From: Bordetella genomosp. 7 | GTDB lineage: Bacteria; Pseudomonadota; Gammaproteobacteria; Burkholderiales; Burkholderiaceae_B | Length of the DNA: 64,000 nt | Reading direction: 5' to 3' | NCBI RefSeq assembly: GCF_002261265.1 | Contig: NZ_NEVK01000004.1 | Span: 310,001 to 374,000 of the forward strand | Shown: piece by piece, positions 43,748 through 55,325 of the stretch | Layout of the letters: every line of letters starts with the position of its first letter | Position numbering within the stretch: the stretch's first letter is position 1 | Notes under the pieces: generated by a model | Seen by the model: the letters and a program-made list of their open reading frames with translations, nothing else | The model's database searches: none | What the model was told of the DNA's origin: nothing | Translations under genes and position numbers: made by a program

Positions 43748-45079
43748 TCAGGTGAACAGGCGCGCAAAATCGTTGAACAGGGCCAGCGCCATCAGCCCTG
43801 CCAACAGGCCGATGCCCGTGCGCTGTCCGATATCGATCCAGCGGTCGGGCGGCGGGCTGCCGCGCACAATTTCGACGAGATAGTACAGCAGATGCCCGCC
43901 ATCGAGCATCGGAATCGGCAACAGGTTGAGGACGCCCAGGCTGATGCTGATGAGCGCCAGGTAAGCCACGTAGGCCGCCAGGCCCAGGCGCGCCGTCTGC
44001 CCCGCGTAGTCGGCGATGGTGACCGGGCCGCTGATGTTGCGCCACGACACTTCGCCGATGACCATGCGACCCATCATGCGCAATGACAGCCAGGCTGTGT
44101 CCCAGGTGCGTACGGTGGCCCGGCCCAGGCTTTCGAGCAGGCCGTAGCGCACCGTGACCATGGGCGCCTCGCCGCCCAGCTGCACGCCGATGCGGCCGAT
44201 GGTCTGGCCTTCGACAGTTTCGGCGCGCGGCACGACGGTGAGCGACACCTGGGCGCCATCGCGCACGATCGTCAGCGGCAGCGACTGCCCGGCGTGCTGC
44301 TGGATGATGCGCACGAGCTGCCCCGTATCGGGATCGGCAACCTGCCCGGCGCGGATGATGAGGTCGCCCGCGCGCAGGCCGGCATGCTCGCCCTCGCCTG
44401 AGGCGAAGACTTCTCGCACGATGGGTTTGGGCAGCGCCAGGCGCAGGCCGGATTCGGCCAGCGGGTCGCCCTGGGCGGGATCCATGCGGCTGGGAGACAC
44501 TTGCAGGGTATGCTGCCGGGCTGCGCCGTCGGCCGAGCGCACATCGACCTGCGCGCGGCCGCCGGACGACAGCATGTCCAGCAGGCGCCAGCGTGCGTCG
44601 TTCCAGGAAACTACCGGCCGGCCGTCGATGGCCACGATATGGTCGCCCCCCTGCAGGCCGGCCTGGGCGGCGGGCGTGCCGGCGGCCGGCACGGCAAGCA
44701 CCGGGGCGGGCTCCTGTGTGCCGGCCAGGTTCAATCCGGCATAAAGCAGCACGGCGAGAATCAGGTTGAACAGCGGCCCTGCGGCCACGATGGCAATGCG
44801 GCGACCCACCGGCTGCGCGTTGAACGACTGCGCCGCCTGGGCGGGCGTGGCGCCGGCCGGCGGGTCGTCCTGCATCTTGACGTACCCGCCCAGCGGGATG
44901 GCCGAGATCGCCCACTCGGTGCCGTGCCGGTCGGTGCGGCGCGCCAGGACCCTGCCAAAGCCCACGGAAAACCGCAGCACGCGCACCCCGCACAGCCGCG
45001 CCACCCAATAGTGGCCGAGCTCGTGGAATGTAATGAGTGTGCCCAGGGCTACGACAAAGGCAAGCAGGGTGAAAAGCAT
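43748..45079 (-). CDS. rseP: Site-2 zinc protease RseP
   Basis: 443 residues. TLITFHELGHYWVARL gives the HExxH zinc motif, and NLLPIPMLDGGHLLYYLVE the second membrane motif. One or two PDZ domains lie between (GLQGGDHIVAIDGRPVVSW; GLRAGDLIIRAGQVADP). It cuts RseA within the inner membrane after DegS to free sigma E. It is the usual neighbour of bamA and dxr. Confidence 0.96.
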   Translation of the reverse strand: MLFTLLAFVVALGTLITFHELGHYWVARLCGVRVLRFSVGFGRVLARRTDRHGTEWAISAIPLGGYVKMQDDPPAGATPAQAAQSFNAQPVGRRIAIVAAGPLFNLILAVLLYAGLNLAGTQEPAPVLAVPAAGTPAAQAGLQGGDHIVAIDGRPVVSWNDARWRLLDMLSSGGRAQVDVRSADGAARQHTLQVSPSRMDPAQGDPLAESGLRLALPKPIVREVFASGEGEHAGLRAGDLIIRAGQVADPDTGQLVRIIQQHAGQSLPLTIVRDGAQVSLTVVPRAETVEGQTIGRIGVQLGGEAPMVTVRYGLLESLGRATVRTWDTAWLSLRMMGRMVIGEVSWRNISGPVTIADYAGQTARLGLAAYVAYLALISISLGVLNLLPIPMLDGGHLLYYLVEIVRGSPPPDRWIDIGQRTGIGLLAGLMALALFNDFARLFT

Positions 45080-45105
45080 GTATCGGTGTATGAGGGCGGC
45101 GTAGA

Positions 45106-46305
45106 TCAGGCCAGGCCGAGATTGCCGGCATAACGCCGGGCTGCGGCGTCGAGCGCCAGGACGTCGGCCAGGCTATCGAGCGTAACAGAAGACTGGCGCT
45201 GCTGCCATTCGAGCGCGGCGGTGATTACACGGGGAATCCAGGTGTAGCGCAGGCGCCCTGCCAGGAACGCTTCGACAGCGACCTCGTTGGCGGCATTGAG
45301 GGTCACGCAGGCGGCCTGCCCTGCCCGCAAGGCGTCGAAAGCCAGTTGCAGGCACGGAAAGCGCTCCATGTTGGGCGTTTCGAACTCCAGCTTGCCGCAG
45401 CGTGCAAGGTCCAGCGGCCCCACGCCGCTGCTGATGCGCTCGGGGAAACCCAACCCATACGAAATGGGCGTGCGCATGTCGGGTTGCCCCAGTTGGGCCA
45501 GCACCGAACCATCTTCATATTCGACCAGCGAGTGCACGACGCTTTGCGGATGGATCAAGACTTCGATGCGGTCGGCAGGCATGGCAAACAGCCAGTGCGC
45601 CTCGATGACCTCCAGGCCCTTGTTCAGCATGGTGGCCGAATCGACCGAGATTTTGCGCCCCATCGTCCAGTTGGGGTGCGCGCACGCCTGAGCCGGCGTG
45701 ACGTCGTGCAAATCGACGGGATCGACACGCCGGAAAGGGCCACCCGAGGCCGTGAGCAGGAGACGGCGCACGCCCCTGGCAGGCTCGCTGGGCACGTGGG
45801 CGCGATCACCGCGCGGCAGGCATTGAAAGATGGCGTTGTGCTCGCTGTCGATGGGCAGCAGCTCTGCGCCGTGCTCGCGCACGGCGCGCATGAAAAGCCC
45901 GCCCGCGGCGACCAGCGCCTCTTTGTTGGCCAGCAGCACCCGCTTGCCCGCCTGCGCGGCGGCCAGGGCGGCCGGCAGCCCCGCGGCGCCCACGATGGCC
46001 GCCATGACGGTATCGCATTGCGTGTCGGCTGCCGTGTCGGCCAGCGCCTGGGCGCCGACGCGGATCTCGGGAGGCGTGCGGCCCGCGGGCCACGCATCGA
46101 TAAAGCGCTGGCGCGCCGCCCGGTCGGGCACCACCACCACCGGCGCGCTGCTGGCGCAGGCCTGTTCGGCCAGGCGTTCCATGCGGCTATGCGCCGATAG
46201 CGCGAAAACCCGCAGCCTTTCGGGATGACGCGCGATGACGTCCAGCGTGCTTTCGCCGATGGAACCGGTCGACCCGAGGACCGCTACGCGTTGAAGACGA
46301 GTCAA
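45106..46305 (-). CDS. dxr: 1-deoxy-D-xylulose-5-phosphate reductoisomerase, TTG start
   Basis: 399 residues from a TTG at 46305, the first codon before [19 protein letters not shown], whose GSTGSIG is the NADPH-binding start. It overlaps the cdsA stop as TTGA and has GGAG nine bases upstream. Other signatures are [25 protein letters not shown] and [22 protein letters not shown] (shortened). It is the committed MEP-pathway enzyme of isoprenoid synthesis. Confidence 0.95.
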   Translation of the reverse strand: MTRLQRVAVLGSTGSIGESTLDVIARHPERLRVFALSAHSRMERLAEQACASSAPVVVVPDRAARQRFIDAWPAGRTPPEIRVGAQALADTAADTQCDTVMAAIVGAAGLPAALAAAQAGKRVLLANKEALVAAGGLFMRAVREHGAELLPIDSEHNAIFQCLPRGDRAHVPSEPARGVRRLLLTASGGPFRRVDPVDLHDVTPAQACAHPNWTMGRKISVDSATMLNKGLEVIEAHWLFAMPADRIEVLIHPQSVVHSLVEYEDGSVLAQLGQPDMRTPISYGLGFPERISSGVGPLDLARCGKLEFETPNMERFPCLQLAFDALRAGQAACVTLNAANEVAVEAFLAGRLRYTWIPRVITAALEWQQRQSSVTLDSLADVLALDAAARRYAGNLGLA

Positions 46306-47159
46306 GACAACACTCCAGACAACAGCATGGCGAACGGCGCGACGGGCAGGATGGCATCGATGCGGTCGTACACGCCGCCATGCCCCGGCAGCAAGGCGCT
46401 GGAGTCTTTGCGGCCCGCGCGACGCTTCAACAAGGATTCGAACAGATCGCCCACGATGGATATTGCGCCCAGCACGGCGGCGGCCGGCAACGCCAGCCAC
46501 AGCGAGCCGCGCTCGACCAGCGCGGCGCCGAAGCTGCCGGCCCACATGCTGGACACCCAGACCCACACGACGGCGCCCAGGATGCCCGCCACGGCGCCTT
46601 CGATGGTCTTGCCGGGGCTGACCCGCGGAGCGAGCTTGCGCCGCCCGAACGCGCGGCCCGCGAAATAGGCGGCGATATCGGCGATCCAGACCAGCGCCAG
46701 CAACGACACCACGAACCACCCGCCGCCCGAGAGGTACATAAGGGCCAGGACCGACCAGGCCGCCAGGACGGCCGGAACGCTGAACAGCGACCAACCCATG
46801 CTGGCCGCGGGTTTGTCGGCCCGGCCGCGCACCACGGCAGGAACAACCGCCAACAGCCAGATGGCGGCCACCGCCGGCACCAGCCAGCGCACGATGGCGG
46901 CGCCCCATCCCGCCCCGGCGGGCTGGCCGGACAACCACGTCCACGCCAGCCACAGCATGAGGGCGAGCATAGCGGCCGCCACGCCTATACAGAGCGTGCG
47001 CGATGGCGGCTGCGGCAGCGTCAGGCGCAGCCATTCCCAGCACGCGCATGCCGCAGCGACAGCCAGCAGGGCCATGAACCACCCCGGATTGCCGGCGGCC
47101 AATGCGGCCGCCAGCACGGCCAGCAACACCACGGCGGTAACGACTCGTTGGCCTAGCAT
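46302..47159 (-). CDS. cdsA: Phosphatidate cytidylyltransferase
   Basis: 285 residues from the ATG at 47159, preceded by GGAGAACCGC. About eight membrane helices; the CDS signature is [25 protein letters not shown] (shortened) near the C-terminus. It makes CDP-diacylglycerol for phospholipid synthesis. It lies 13 bases after uppS and overlaps dxr. Confidence 0.96.
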   Translation of the reverse strand: MLGQRVVTAVVLLAVLAAALAAGNPGWFMALLAVAAACACWEWLRLTLPQPPSRTLCIGVAAAMLALMLWLAWTWLSGQPAGAGWGAAIVRWLVPAVAAIWLLAVVPAVVRGRADKPAASMGWSLFSVPAVLAAWSVLALMYLSGGGWFVVSLLALVWIADIAAYFAGRAFGRRKLAPRVSPGKTIEGAVAGILGAVVWVWVSSMWAGSFGAALVERGSLWLALPAAAVLGAISIVGDLFESLLKRRAGRKDSSALLPGHGGVYDRIDAILPVAPFAMLLSGVLS

Positions 47160-47172
47160 GCGGTTCTCCGGA

Positions 47173-47937
<765 letters not shown>

Positions 47938-48071
47938 GAGCTGAAGCGTCGTGCCGGATGGGCCCGCGTGGGCCGGGAAACCAAAAGAACCGCGCCGCCT
48001 CGCCGCCACCCTGCCATGCAAGCAAGCAGCGGTACGGCACTGGCGGCGCGTGAAATCGGTACCTGGACCGA

Positions 48072-48632
48072 TTATACGGTCATGATTTCGGCTTCTTTCT
48101 GCGTGACGAGCTTGTCGATCTCGGCCACGTTGCGGTCGGTGAGCTTCTGGATGTCGTCCTGGGCGCGGCGTTCGTCGTCTTCGGAGATTTCCTTGTCCTT
48201 GACCAGCTTCTTGAGGCCTTCATTGGCTTCGCGGCGCAGGTTGCGGACCGCCACCTTGGCATCCTCGCCTTCGGATTTGACCACTTTGGTGAGGTCGCGG
48301 CGGCGCTCTTCGGTAAGCGCGGGCATGGGCACGCGGATGGTGTCGCCCATGCTCATGGGGTTGAGCCCGAGATCCGATTCGCGAATGGCCTTTTCGATGA
48401 CCTGGGCCATGGGCTTTTCGTAGGGTTGCACGCTGATGGTGCGCGCATCGACCAGGTTCACGTTGGCGACCTGGCTCACGGGCACCTGGGAACCGTAGTA
48501 TTCAACCTGGACGTGGTCCAGGATGCCCGTGTGGGCACGCCCCGTGCGGATCTTGGACAGGTTGACCTTCAGCGTCTCAAGCGACTTGGCCATCCTGGAT
48601 TCGGCGGATTTACGGATTTCTGCGACGCTCAT
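48072..48632 (-). CDS. frr: Ribosome recycling factor
   Basis: 186 residues, the standard length. [20 protein letters not shown] and [20 protein letters not shown] match RRF (two-domain, three-helix bundle). It releases ribosomes from mRNA with EF-G after termination. Encoded 15 bases after pyrH. Confidence 0.97.
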   Translation of the reverse strand: MSVAEIRKSAESRMAKSLETLKVNLSKIRTGRAHTGILDHVQVEYYGSQVPVSQVANVNLVDARTISVQPYEKPMAQVIEKAIRESDLGLNPMSMGDTIRVPMPALTEERRRDLTKVVKSEGEDAKVAVRNLRREANEGLKKLVKDKEISEDDERRAQDDIQKLTDRNVAEIDKLVTQKEAEIMTV

Positions 48633-48647
48633 GAGGATTTCCTTTGC

Positions 48648-49445
<798 letters not shown>

Positions 49446-49460
49446 AGGCACCGCGGAAGG

Positions 49461-50336
49461 TCAGGCGCGACCGGCGGCGGCGGCAACTTCGGCGGCGAAG
49501 TCGCTGGATTTTTTCTCGATGCCCTCGCCCACCACGAACAGCACGAACTTGCTGATGGAGGCGTTCTTTTCCTTGAGCATCTGCTCGACCGACTGCTTGT
49601 CGTTCTTGACGAAGGGCTGCGACATCAGCGTGACTTCCTTCAGGAACTTCTGCACCGAGCCTTCGACCATCTTGGCGACGATCTCGGCCGGCTTGCCGGA
49701 TTCGGCGGCCTTCTGCTCGGCAACCGAACGCTCGGCGGCGATATCGGCGGCGGGCACGCCTTCGGCGTTCAGCGCCTTGGGCTTGGTGGCCGCAATGTGC
49801 ATGGCCAGGTCTTTGCCGACCTCTTCGCTGCCGGCGTATTCCACCAGCACGCCGATGCGGCCGCCGTGCACATAGCTGGCCAGGGCGTTGGGCGTTTCGA
49901 TGCGCTCGAAGCGGCGGATCGAGACGTTTTCACCGATCTTGCCTACCAGCGCGGTACGGGTGGTTTCAACCGTGCCTTCGCCCATGGGCAACGCCGACAG
50001 GGCTTCGACGTCGGCGGGGTTCTGGGTGGTGGCCAGTTCGGCAACCTTGTTCACGAACGCCACGAAATCGTCGTTCTTGGCGACGAAATCGGTTTCGCAG
50101 TTCACTTCGACGACGGCGCCCTGCTTGGCGTCGGCCGAGATGTACAGGCCGATCAGGCCGTCGGCCGTGACGCGGGCGGCCGCCTTGCTGGCCTTGTTAC
50201 CCAGCTTGACGCGCAGGATTTCTTCGGCGCGGGCCAGATCGCCCTCGGCTTCGGTCAGGGCTTTCTTGCACTCCATCATGGGCGCGTCGGTTTTTTCGCG
50301 CAGTTCCTTGACAAGGGCAGCGGTAATTTCAGCCAT
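49461..50336 (-). CDS. tsf: Translation elongation factor Ts
   Basis: 291 residues. The N-terminal UBA-like part [29 protein letters not shown] (shortened) and the EF-Tu contact [12 protein letters not shown] are characteristic. It exchanges GDP for GTP on EF-Tu. It follows rpsB by 266 bases, a classical pairing, with a hairpin in the gap. Confidence 0.97.
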   Translation of the reverse strand: MAEITAALVKELREKTDAPMMECKKALTEAEGDLARAEEILRVKLGNKASKAAARVTADGLIGLYISADAKQGAVVEVNCETDFVAKNDDFVAFVNKVAELATTQNPADVEALSALPMGEGTVETTRTALVGKIGENVSIRRFERIETPNALASYVHGGRIGVLVEYAGSEEVGKDLAMHIAATKPKALNAEGVPAADIAAERSVAEQKAAESGKPAEIVAKMVEGSVQKFLKEVTLMSQPFVKNDKQSVEQMLKEKNASISKFVLFVVGEGIEKKSSDFAAEVAAAAGRA

Positions 50337-50421
50337 GATTGCTCCAGTTTCGGTAAGACGTGCACCGACGGCAGCGGAACACGCAGATTGATTCGACAGG
50401 ACGCCCGCCGTAGCGGGCCCT

Positions 50422-50439
50422 GAGACGGGAATCCGTCTC
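50422..50439 (-). other. Stem-loop in the rpsB-tsf spacer
   Basis: GAGACGG (50422-50428) pairs with CCGTCTC (50433-50439) around a 4-base loop, within the 266-base untranslated spacer. No T-run follows. It may modulate expression between rpsB and tsf. The rest of the spacer shows nothing recognisable. Confidence 0.55.
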
Positions 50440-50602
50440 GATGCTTGCAGCTTGCCGGGCGGGCGGAGTGCGGTGGTGGCCGCTGGCCGGCGCCCGACGG
50501 GACGGTTACAACAAGGCCATCAACCGCATGGCGCCGCGGGCCAGCCCGACTGCATCGAGCGGCGGACGGCGCGGCTTGCCATGCGGCGAAGCCCGGGCCG
50601 CA

Positions 50603-51352
50603 TCAGGCCTGGTTGTCCTGCACCTCGACGAACTCTTCCGAGCCTTCGCCGGCTTCTTCGACCAAGCCATTCAGGCTTTGCTCGCGGCCTTCCAGCACGG
50701 CATCGGCGATACCCTTGGCGTACAGCGCGATGGCCTTGGCCGAGTCGTCGTTACCGGGGATGACGTAGTCGATCCCTTCGGGCGAATGGTTGGTATCAAC
50801 CACGGCCACGACGGGGATGCCCAGCGTGCGGGCTTCGGCCACGGCGATCTTGTGGTAGCCGACGTCAATGACGAACAGCGCGTCGGGCAGGCCGTTCATG
50901 TCTTTGATGCCGCCGATGGACTTGTTGAGTTTGTCGAGCTCGCGCTGGAACAGCAGGCCTTCTTTCTTGATCATGCGCTCGGCGCCACCGTCGGCGACGA
51001 CGGCTTCCATTTCCTTCAGGCGCTTGACCGAGGTCTTGACGGTCTTGAAGTTGGTGAGCATGCCGCCCAGCCAGCGGGCGTCGACATAGGGCATGCCGCA
51101 GCGGGCGGCTTCGGTGGCCACCAGCTCACGGGCGGCGCGCTTGGTGCCGACGAACAGGATGTTGCCGCCACGGGCCGCGAGTTGCTTGACGAACTTGGCG
51201 GCCTCTTGGTACTTGGCCACCGTTTGCTCAAGGTTGATGATGTGGATCTTGTTGCGATGGCCGAAGATATACGGGGCCATCTTGGGATTCCAGTAGCGGG
51301 TCTGGTGGCCAAAATGGACACCGGCTTCCAGCATTTCGCGCATCAAAGACAT
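50603..51352 (-). CDS. rpsB: 30S ribosomal protein S2
   Basis: 249 residues from the ATG at 51352. [20 protein letters not shown] is the S2 start and [19 protein letters not shown] the C-terminal signature. It is the first gene of the rpsB-tsf operon and diverges from map. The extra C-terminal acidic tail ([14 protein letters not shown]) is common in betaproteobacteria. Confidence 0.97.
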   Translation of the reverse strand: MSLMREMLEAGVHFGHQTRYWNPKMAPYIFGHRNKIHIINLEQTVAKYQEAAKFVKQLAARGGNILFVGTKRAARELVATEAARCGMPYVDARWLGGMLTNFKTVKTSVKRLKEMEAVVADGGAERMIKKEGLLFQRELDKLNKSIGGIKDMNGLPDALFVIDVGYHKIAVAEARTLGIPVVAVVDTNHSPEGIDYVIPGNDDSAKAIALYAKGIADAVLEGREQSLNGLVEEAGEGSEEFVEVQDNQA

Positions 51353-51505
51353 GAAATTCTCCGAGGGTTGGGTCTTGTGCTGCGCCCGTACCCGCCCTGA
51401 CCAGGCAAGCACCCTAGGCGGCGCAACACGCGATTTCCTGATTACCAGGATGGAAAAACAAGCCAAAAAAACCCCGACCGTCGCCCCGCGATACCAGCCG
51501 TACAG

Positions 51506-51523
51506 CCATGGCGCAAGCCATGG
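51506..51523. promoter_or_regulatory. Hairpin with GCAA loop in rpsB leader / map upstream region
   Basis: CCATGGC (51506-51512) and GCCATGG (51517-51523) flank GCAA; read plus this is a GNRA-type tetraloop, read minus TTGC. It lies about 154-171 bases before rpsB. It could be part of a ribosomal-protein leader that S2 binds, but that is untested. No other leader motif is seen. Confidence 0.45.
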
Positions 51524-51572
51524 GCCTACAATTAACTAGCGTTGGGCGCTGCCCCGGTTTTTTAGGCAAGCC

Positions 51573-51578
51573 TATAAT
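51573..51578 (+). promoter_or_regulatory. Predicted -10 box of map
   Basis: TATAAT, a perfect -10 hexamer, lies 37 bases before the map ATG; no good -35 is seen at 17 bases upstream. It would place the start near 51585 with a short leader. Confidence 0.5.
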
Positions 51579-51614
51579 TCTACTATTTTTCCACCCCGAT
51601 ACTCAAGCCGATAC

Positions 51615-52433
51615 ATGGGCATAGTTACCGACCCCGCCGACCTCGACAAAATGCGCGCGGCCTGCCGCGCCGCCGCGCAGATCCTTGATTTCATTACTCC
51701 TCACGTCAAGCCTGGCGTCACGACGGGCGAGCTCGACCGTCTGTGCCTGGAATACCTGACCGACGAGCTGAAGGTGAAATCGGCCACCGTGGGCTATGCG
51801 CCGCCCGGCTACCCGCCCTTCCCCGGGGCCATCTGCACGTCGGTCAACCACCAGGTCTGCCACGGCATCCCGGGCGACAAGGTGCTCAAGAACGGCGATG
51901 CGGTGAACATCGACGTAACGATCATCAAGGATGGCTGGTTCGGCGATACCAGCCGCATGTACCACGTGGGCGAGCCCACGATACAGTCGCGCCGGCTGGC
52001 CGAAGTCACCTTCGAGTGCATGTGGAAAGGCATTCAGCAAGTGCGCAACGGCGCCACGCTTGGCGATGTCGGCCATGCCATCCAGAAGCATGCCGAAGCC
52101 AACGGCTATTCGGTGGTGCGCGAGTTCTGCGGGCACGGCATCGGACGCAACTTTCACGAAGACCCGCAGGTGCTGCACTACGGCAAGCCCGGCAGCGGCG
52201 TGCGCCTGACCACGGGCATGATCTTCACCATCGAACCCATGATCAACGCCGGCCGACGCGAGATCCGACAGCTGGCCGACGGCTGGACCGTGGTCACGCG
52301 CGACCACAGCCTGTCGGCGCAATGGGAGCACACCGTGCTGGTCACCGACACGGGTTATGAAGTCCTGACACTGTCACCGGGCGTGCGCCAGCCGCCGGAT
52401 TTCGTGGCCGAACGTCTGACGCTGCCTGCTTGA
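51615..52433 (+). CDS. map: Methionine aminopeptidase type I
   Basis: 272 residues. The metal ligands are present: Asp in NIDVTIIKDGWFGDTSRMY, His in CGHGIGRNFHEDPQVLHYG, Glu in FTIEPMINAG and QWEHTVLV. It removes the initiator Met from new proteins. It diverges from rpsB, a conserved arrangement in proteobacteria. glnD starts 8 bases later. Confidence 0.97.
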   Translation: MGIVTDPADLDKMRAACRAAAQILDFITPHVKPGVTTGELDRLCLEYLTDELKVKSATVGYAPPGYPPFPGAICTSVNHQVCHGIPGDKVLKNGDAVNIDVTIIKDGWFGDTSRMYHVGEPTIQSRRLAEVTFECMWKGIQQVRNGATLGDVGHAIQKHAEANGYSVVREFCGHGIGRNFHEDPQVLHYGKPGSGVRLTTGMIFTIEPMINAGRREIRQLADGWTVVTRDHSLSAQWEHTVLVTDTGYEVLTLSPGVRQPPDFVAERLTLPA

Positions 52434-52441
52434 GGCACACC

Positions 52442-55054
52442 ATGATCGCCGCGGCCACCCTTTCGCTGACTGACCTGCGCGGGCGGCTGGAAGCCGCCCG
52501 CAGCGCCGCCATTGCGCAATTCCGCCAGCATGGAAGGCCGGACACGCTGTTATCCGAACTGCGGCGCGTCGTGGACCACACCCTGCGCGAGCTGCTCAAA
52601 CTGCATCCCTTGCCCGCCGGGGCCACACTGGCCGCCGTGGGCGGCTACGGGCGCGGCGAGCTGTATCCGCATTCCGATGTGGATTTGCTGATACTGCTGC
52701 CACACCGCCCTGGCCCCGAAGACGCCCGCGCCATCGAGAGCCTGGTGGCAGCCTTATGGGACCTGGGACTGGAGCCCGGCCATAGCGTGCGTACGCTGGC
52801 CGACTGCGAGCAAGAGGCGCAGGCCGACATCACGGTCGAGACCGCGCTGCTCGAATCGCGCTGGCTGGCCGGCAGCCGGACCCTGATGAAACAGTTCGAG
52901 GCCGCCATCCAGGCCCAGCTGGACGCGCCCGCCTTCTTCCAGGCCAAGCGGGTCGAAATGCAGCAACGTCACGCGCGCTACCAGGAAACGCCCTACGCGC
53001 TGGAACCCAATTGCAAGGAATCTCCGGGCGGGTTGCGCGATCTGCAGGTGATTCTATGGATGGCGCGCGCGGCAGGGTTTGGGCGCACCTGGCGCGAGGT
53101 GGCCCAGGCAGGCCTGCTGACGCCCGCCGAGGCCCGCGACCTGCGCCGCGCCGAGCAGGCGTTCAAGCGGCTGCGCATCGAATTGCACCTGCTGACGGGC
53201 CGCCGCGAAGATCGGGTGCTGTTCGACCTGCAGCCGGGCCTTGCCGATATCTACGGCATCAAGGCCACCGCCACGCGCCGCGGCAGCGAACTGTTGATGC
53301 AGCGCTATTACTGGGCGGCGCGCCTGGTGACGCAACTGAACGCGATTCTGGTGCCCAGCATCGAAGAGCGGCTGTTCCCGATGCCCGACACCGGAGCGCG
53401 CGAGATCGACGTGGATTTCCGCAACTTGCGCGGCCGCCTGGATATCGTGCGCGACGACGGCTTCGAGCGCAAGCCGACGCTGCTGCTGCGCGCCTTTCTT
53501 GTGATGCAGCAGCATCCGGAACTGACCGGCCTGACGCCGCGCACGCTACGGGCGATATGGCATTCGCGGCACCGCATCGACGCGCAGTTTCGCCGCAACC
53601 CGGTCAACCGCAAGCTGTTCCTGCAGATCCTGCAACAGCCGCGCGGCATTGTGCACGAATTGCGCCGGATGACGATGCTGAACATCCTGCCCCGCTATCT
53701 GCCCGTGTTCCGGCGTATTGTCGGGCAGATGCAGCACGACCTGTTCCATGCCTATACGGTGGACCAGCACACGCTGGCGGTGGTGCGCAACATCCGGCGG
53801 TTCACCATGCCCGAGCATGCGCAGGAATATCCGTTGGCCAGCCAGTTGATCGCCAACCTGGAACGCCACTGGCTGCTCTATGTGGCCGCGCTGTTCCACG
53901 ATATCGCCAAGGGGCGCGGCGGCGACCATTCCGAACTGGGCGCGCGCGATGTGCGGCGTTTTGCGCAAGACCACGGGCTGGACGCAGACGATGCCGACCT
54001 GGTGGAATTCCTGGTACGCCAACACTTGCTGATGTCGGCGGTCGCGCAGAAGCGCGATTTATCCGACCCGGCCGTCATCAACGAATTCGCATCGGTCGTG
54101 CGCGATGAACGACGCCTGACGGCGCTGTATCTGCTGACGGTGGCCGACATACGCGGCACCAGCCCCAAAGTGTGGAACGCCTGGAAAGGCAAGCTGCTCG
54201 AAGACCTGTACAGGCTCACGCTCGCCGCGCTGGGCAGCTCTCCGGCCGACACGCATACCGTGCTGACCGAGCGCAAGGAAGAAGCCGCGCGGCTGACGCG
54301 CCTGGCGGGCCTGCGCGACGATGCGCGCGAAGCGTTCTGGAATGAACTCGACGTGGCGTACTTCCTGAGGCACGACGCCTCGGACATCGCCTGGCATACC
54401 CGCCACCTGTACTATCAGGTCGAGCCCGACGGCCCGGTGGTGCGTGCGCGCCCCACCGAACAGGGCGAGGGCCTGCAGGTCATGGTCTACACGCCCGACG
54501 TGCCCGAGCTGTTCGCGGCGATTTGCGCGTACTTCGATGCGAAATCCATGGGCATCCAGGATGCACGCGTGCATACCACCCGGCATGGGTGGGCGCTTGA
54601 CAGCTTCATCGTGCTGCTGCCCGAAGGCACCCTGGATCTGCGCGCCCAGGCCACCCTGGTCGAGCACGAACTGGCCCAGCGGCTGCGCGACCCGCACGAA
54701 GCCGTCGGCTCGCGCGCGGGATACGGCGCGGCGTCGCGTCGGCGTCAATCGCGGCTGTCGAAGGTATTTCCCATCATGCCCCAGGCCGAGCTGCAGCCCG
54801 ACGAGCGCAGCCAATCATGGCGCCTGTCGGTAACTGCAACGGACCGCCCCGGGTTGCTGCACGCCTTGACGCGCGTGTTCGCCGAACACGCTGTCAGTGT
54901 CAGCATGGCCAAAATCATGACCCTGGGCGACCGCGTCGAAGACGTCTTTATCCTTTCCGGAGCGGTATTCGACCGGCCGCGCACGCAGATGCAGTTCGAG
55001 CGCGCCGTGCTGGATGCGCTGGCGGGAGAAGAAACGAGCAAACAGGCCGCGTAG
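52442..55054 (+). CDS. glnD: Bifunctional PII uridylyltransferase/uridylyl-removing enzyme
   Basis: 870 residues from the ATG at 52442. The nucleotidyltransferase domain has GGYGRGELYPHSDVDLLIL (residues 67-85), the HD domain FHDIAKGRGGDHSELG near residue 480, and two ACT domains near 680 and 795 (VTATDRPGLLHALTRVFAE). It senses glutamine and modifies PII proteins to set nitrogen control. The map-glnD order is conserved. Downstream are the hairpin repeats. Confidence 0.97.
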   Translation: MIAAATLSLTDLRGRLEAARSAAIAQFRQHGRPDTLLSELRRVVDHTLRELLKLHPLPAGATLAAVGGYGRGELYPHSDVDLLILLPHRPGPEDARAIESLVAALWDLGLEPGHSVRTLADCEQEAQADITVETALLESRWLAGSRTLMKQFEAAIQAQLDAPAFFQAKRVEMQQRHARYQETPYALEPNCKESPGGLRDLQVILWMARAAGFGRTWREVAQAGLLTPAEARDLRRAEQAFKRLRIELHLLTGRREDRVLFDLQPGLADIYGIKATATRRGSELLMQRYYWAARLVTQLNAILVPSIEERLFPMPDTGAREIDVDFRNLRGRLDIVRDDGFERKPTLLLRAFLVMQQHPELTGLTPRTLRAIWHSRHRIDAQFRRNPVNRKLFLQILQQPRGIVHELRRMTMLNILPRYLPVFRRIVGQMQHDLFHAYTVDQHTLAVVRNIRRFTMPEHAQEYPLASQLIANLERHWLLYVAALFHDIAKGRGGDHSELGARDVRRFAQDHGLDADDADLVEFLVRQHLLMSAVAQKRDLSDPAVINEFASVVRDERRLTALYLLTVADIRGTSPKVWNAWKGKLLEDLYRLTLAALGSSPADTHTVLTERKEEAARLTRLAGLRDDAREAFWNELDVAYFLRHDASDIAWHTRHLYYQVEPDGPVVRARPTEQGEGLQVMVYTPDVPELFAAICAYFDAKSMGIQDARVHTTRHGWALDSFIVLLPEGTLDLRAQATLVEHELAQRLRDPHEAVGSRAGYGAASRRRQSRLSKVFPIMPQAELQPDERSQSWRLSVTATDRPGLLHALTRVFAEHAVSVSMAKIMTLGDRVEDVFILSGAVFDRPRTQMQFERAVLDALAGEETSKQAA

Positions 55055-55083
55055 CGTTGAGGGCCTCGTCCGGCGACGGCCTC

Positions 55084-55300
55084 GGTGTCAGACACCCAAA
55101 GGGTGTCAGACACCCCCCGCATCACCCAACATCCCAGCCCATACACCAAACCGGTGTCTGACTCCCGAAGGGTGTCAGACACCCCCCGCGCATCACCCAA
55201 CATCCAGCCCATACACCAAACCGGTGTCTGACTCCCGAAGGGTGTCAGACACCCCCCGCGCATCACCCTACATCCCAGCCCGCAAAGGATGTCAGACACC
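55084..55300. repeat. Tandem 70-bp hairpin repeats after glnD
   Basis: Three complete hairpins of about 31 bases (55084-55114, 55153-55183, 55223-55253) with core GGTGTCTGAC...GTCAGACACC are spaced 69-70 bases; a fourth half (AGGATGTCAGACACC, ends 55300) closes the array. The spacers are near identical (CATCACCCAACATCC... CATACACCAAACC). The core is the same as at 31.7-32.2 kb. They lie between convergent glnD and the lpd-like gene. Confidence 0.93.
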
Positions 55301-55325
55301 TGCCTACCGTGCCGCGGCGGGTGTT

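Noticed and set aside
55084-55300. Possible CRISPR-like array
   Set aside because: Spacers are themselves near identical and the repeat is a long self-pairing hairpin; no cas genes are present.
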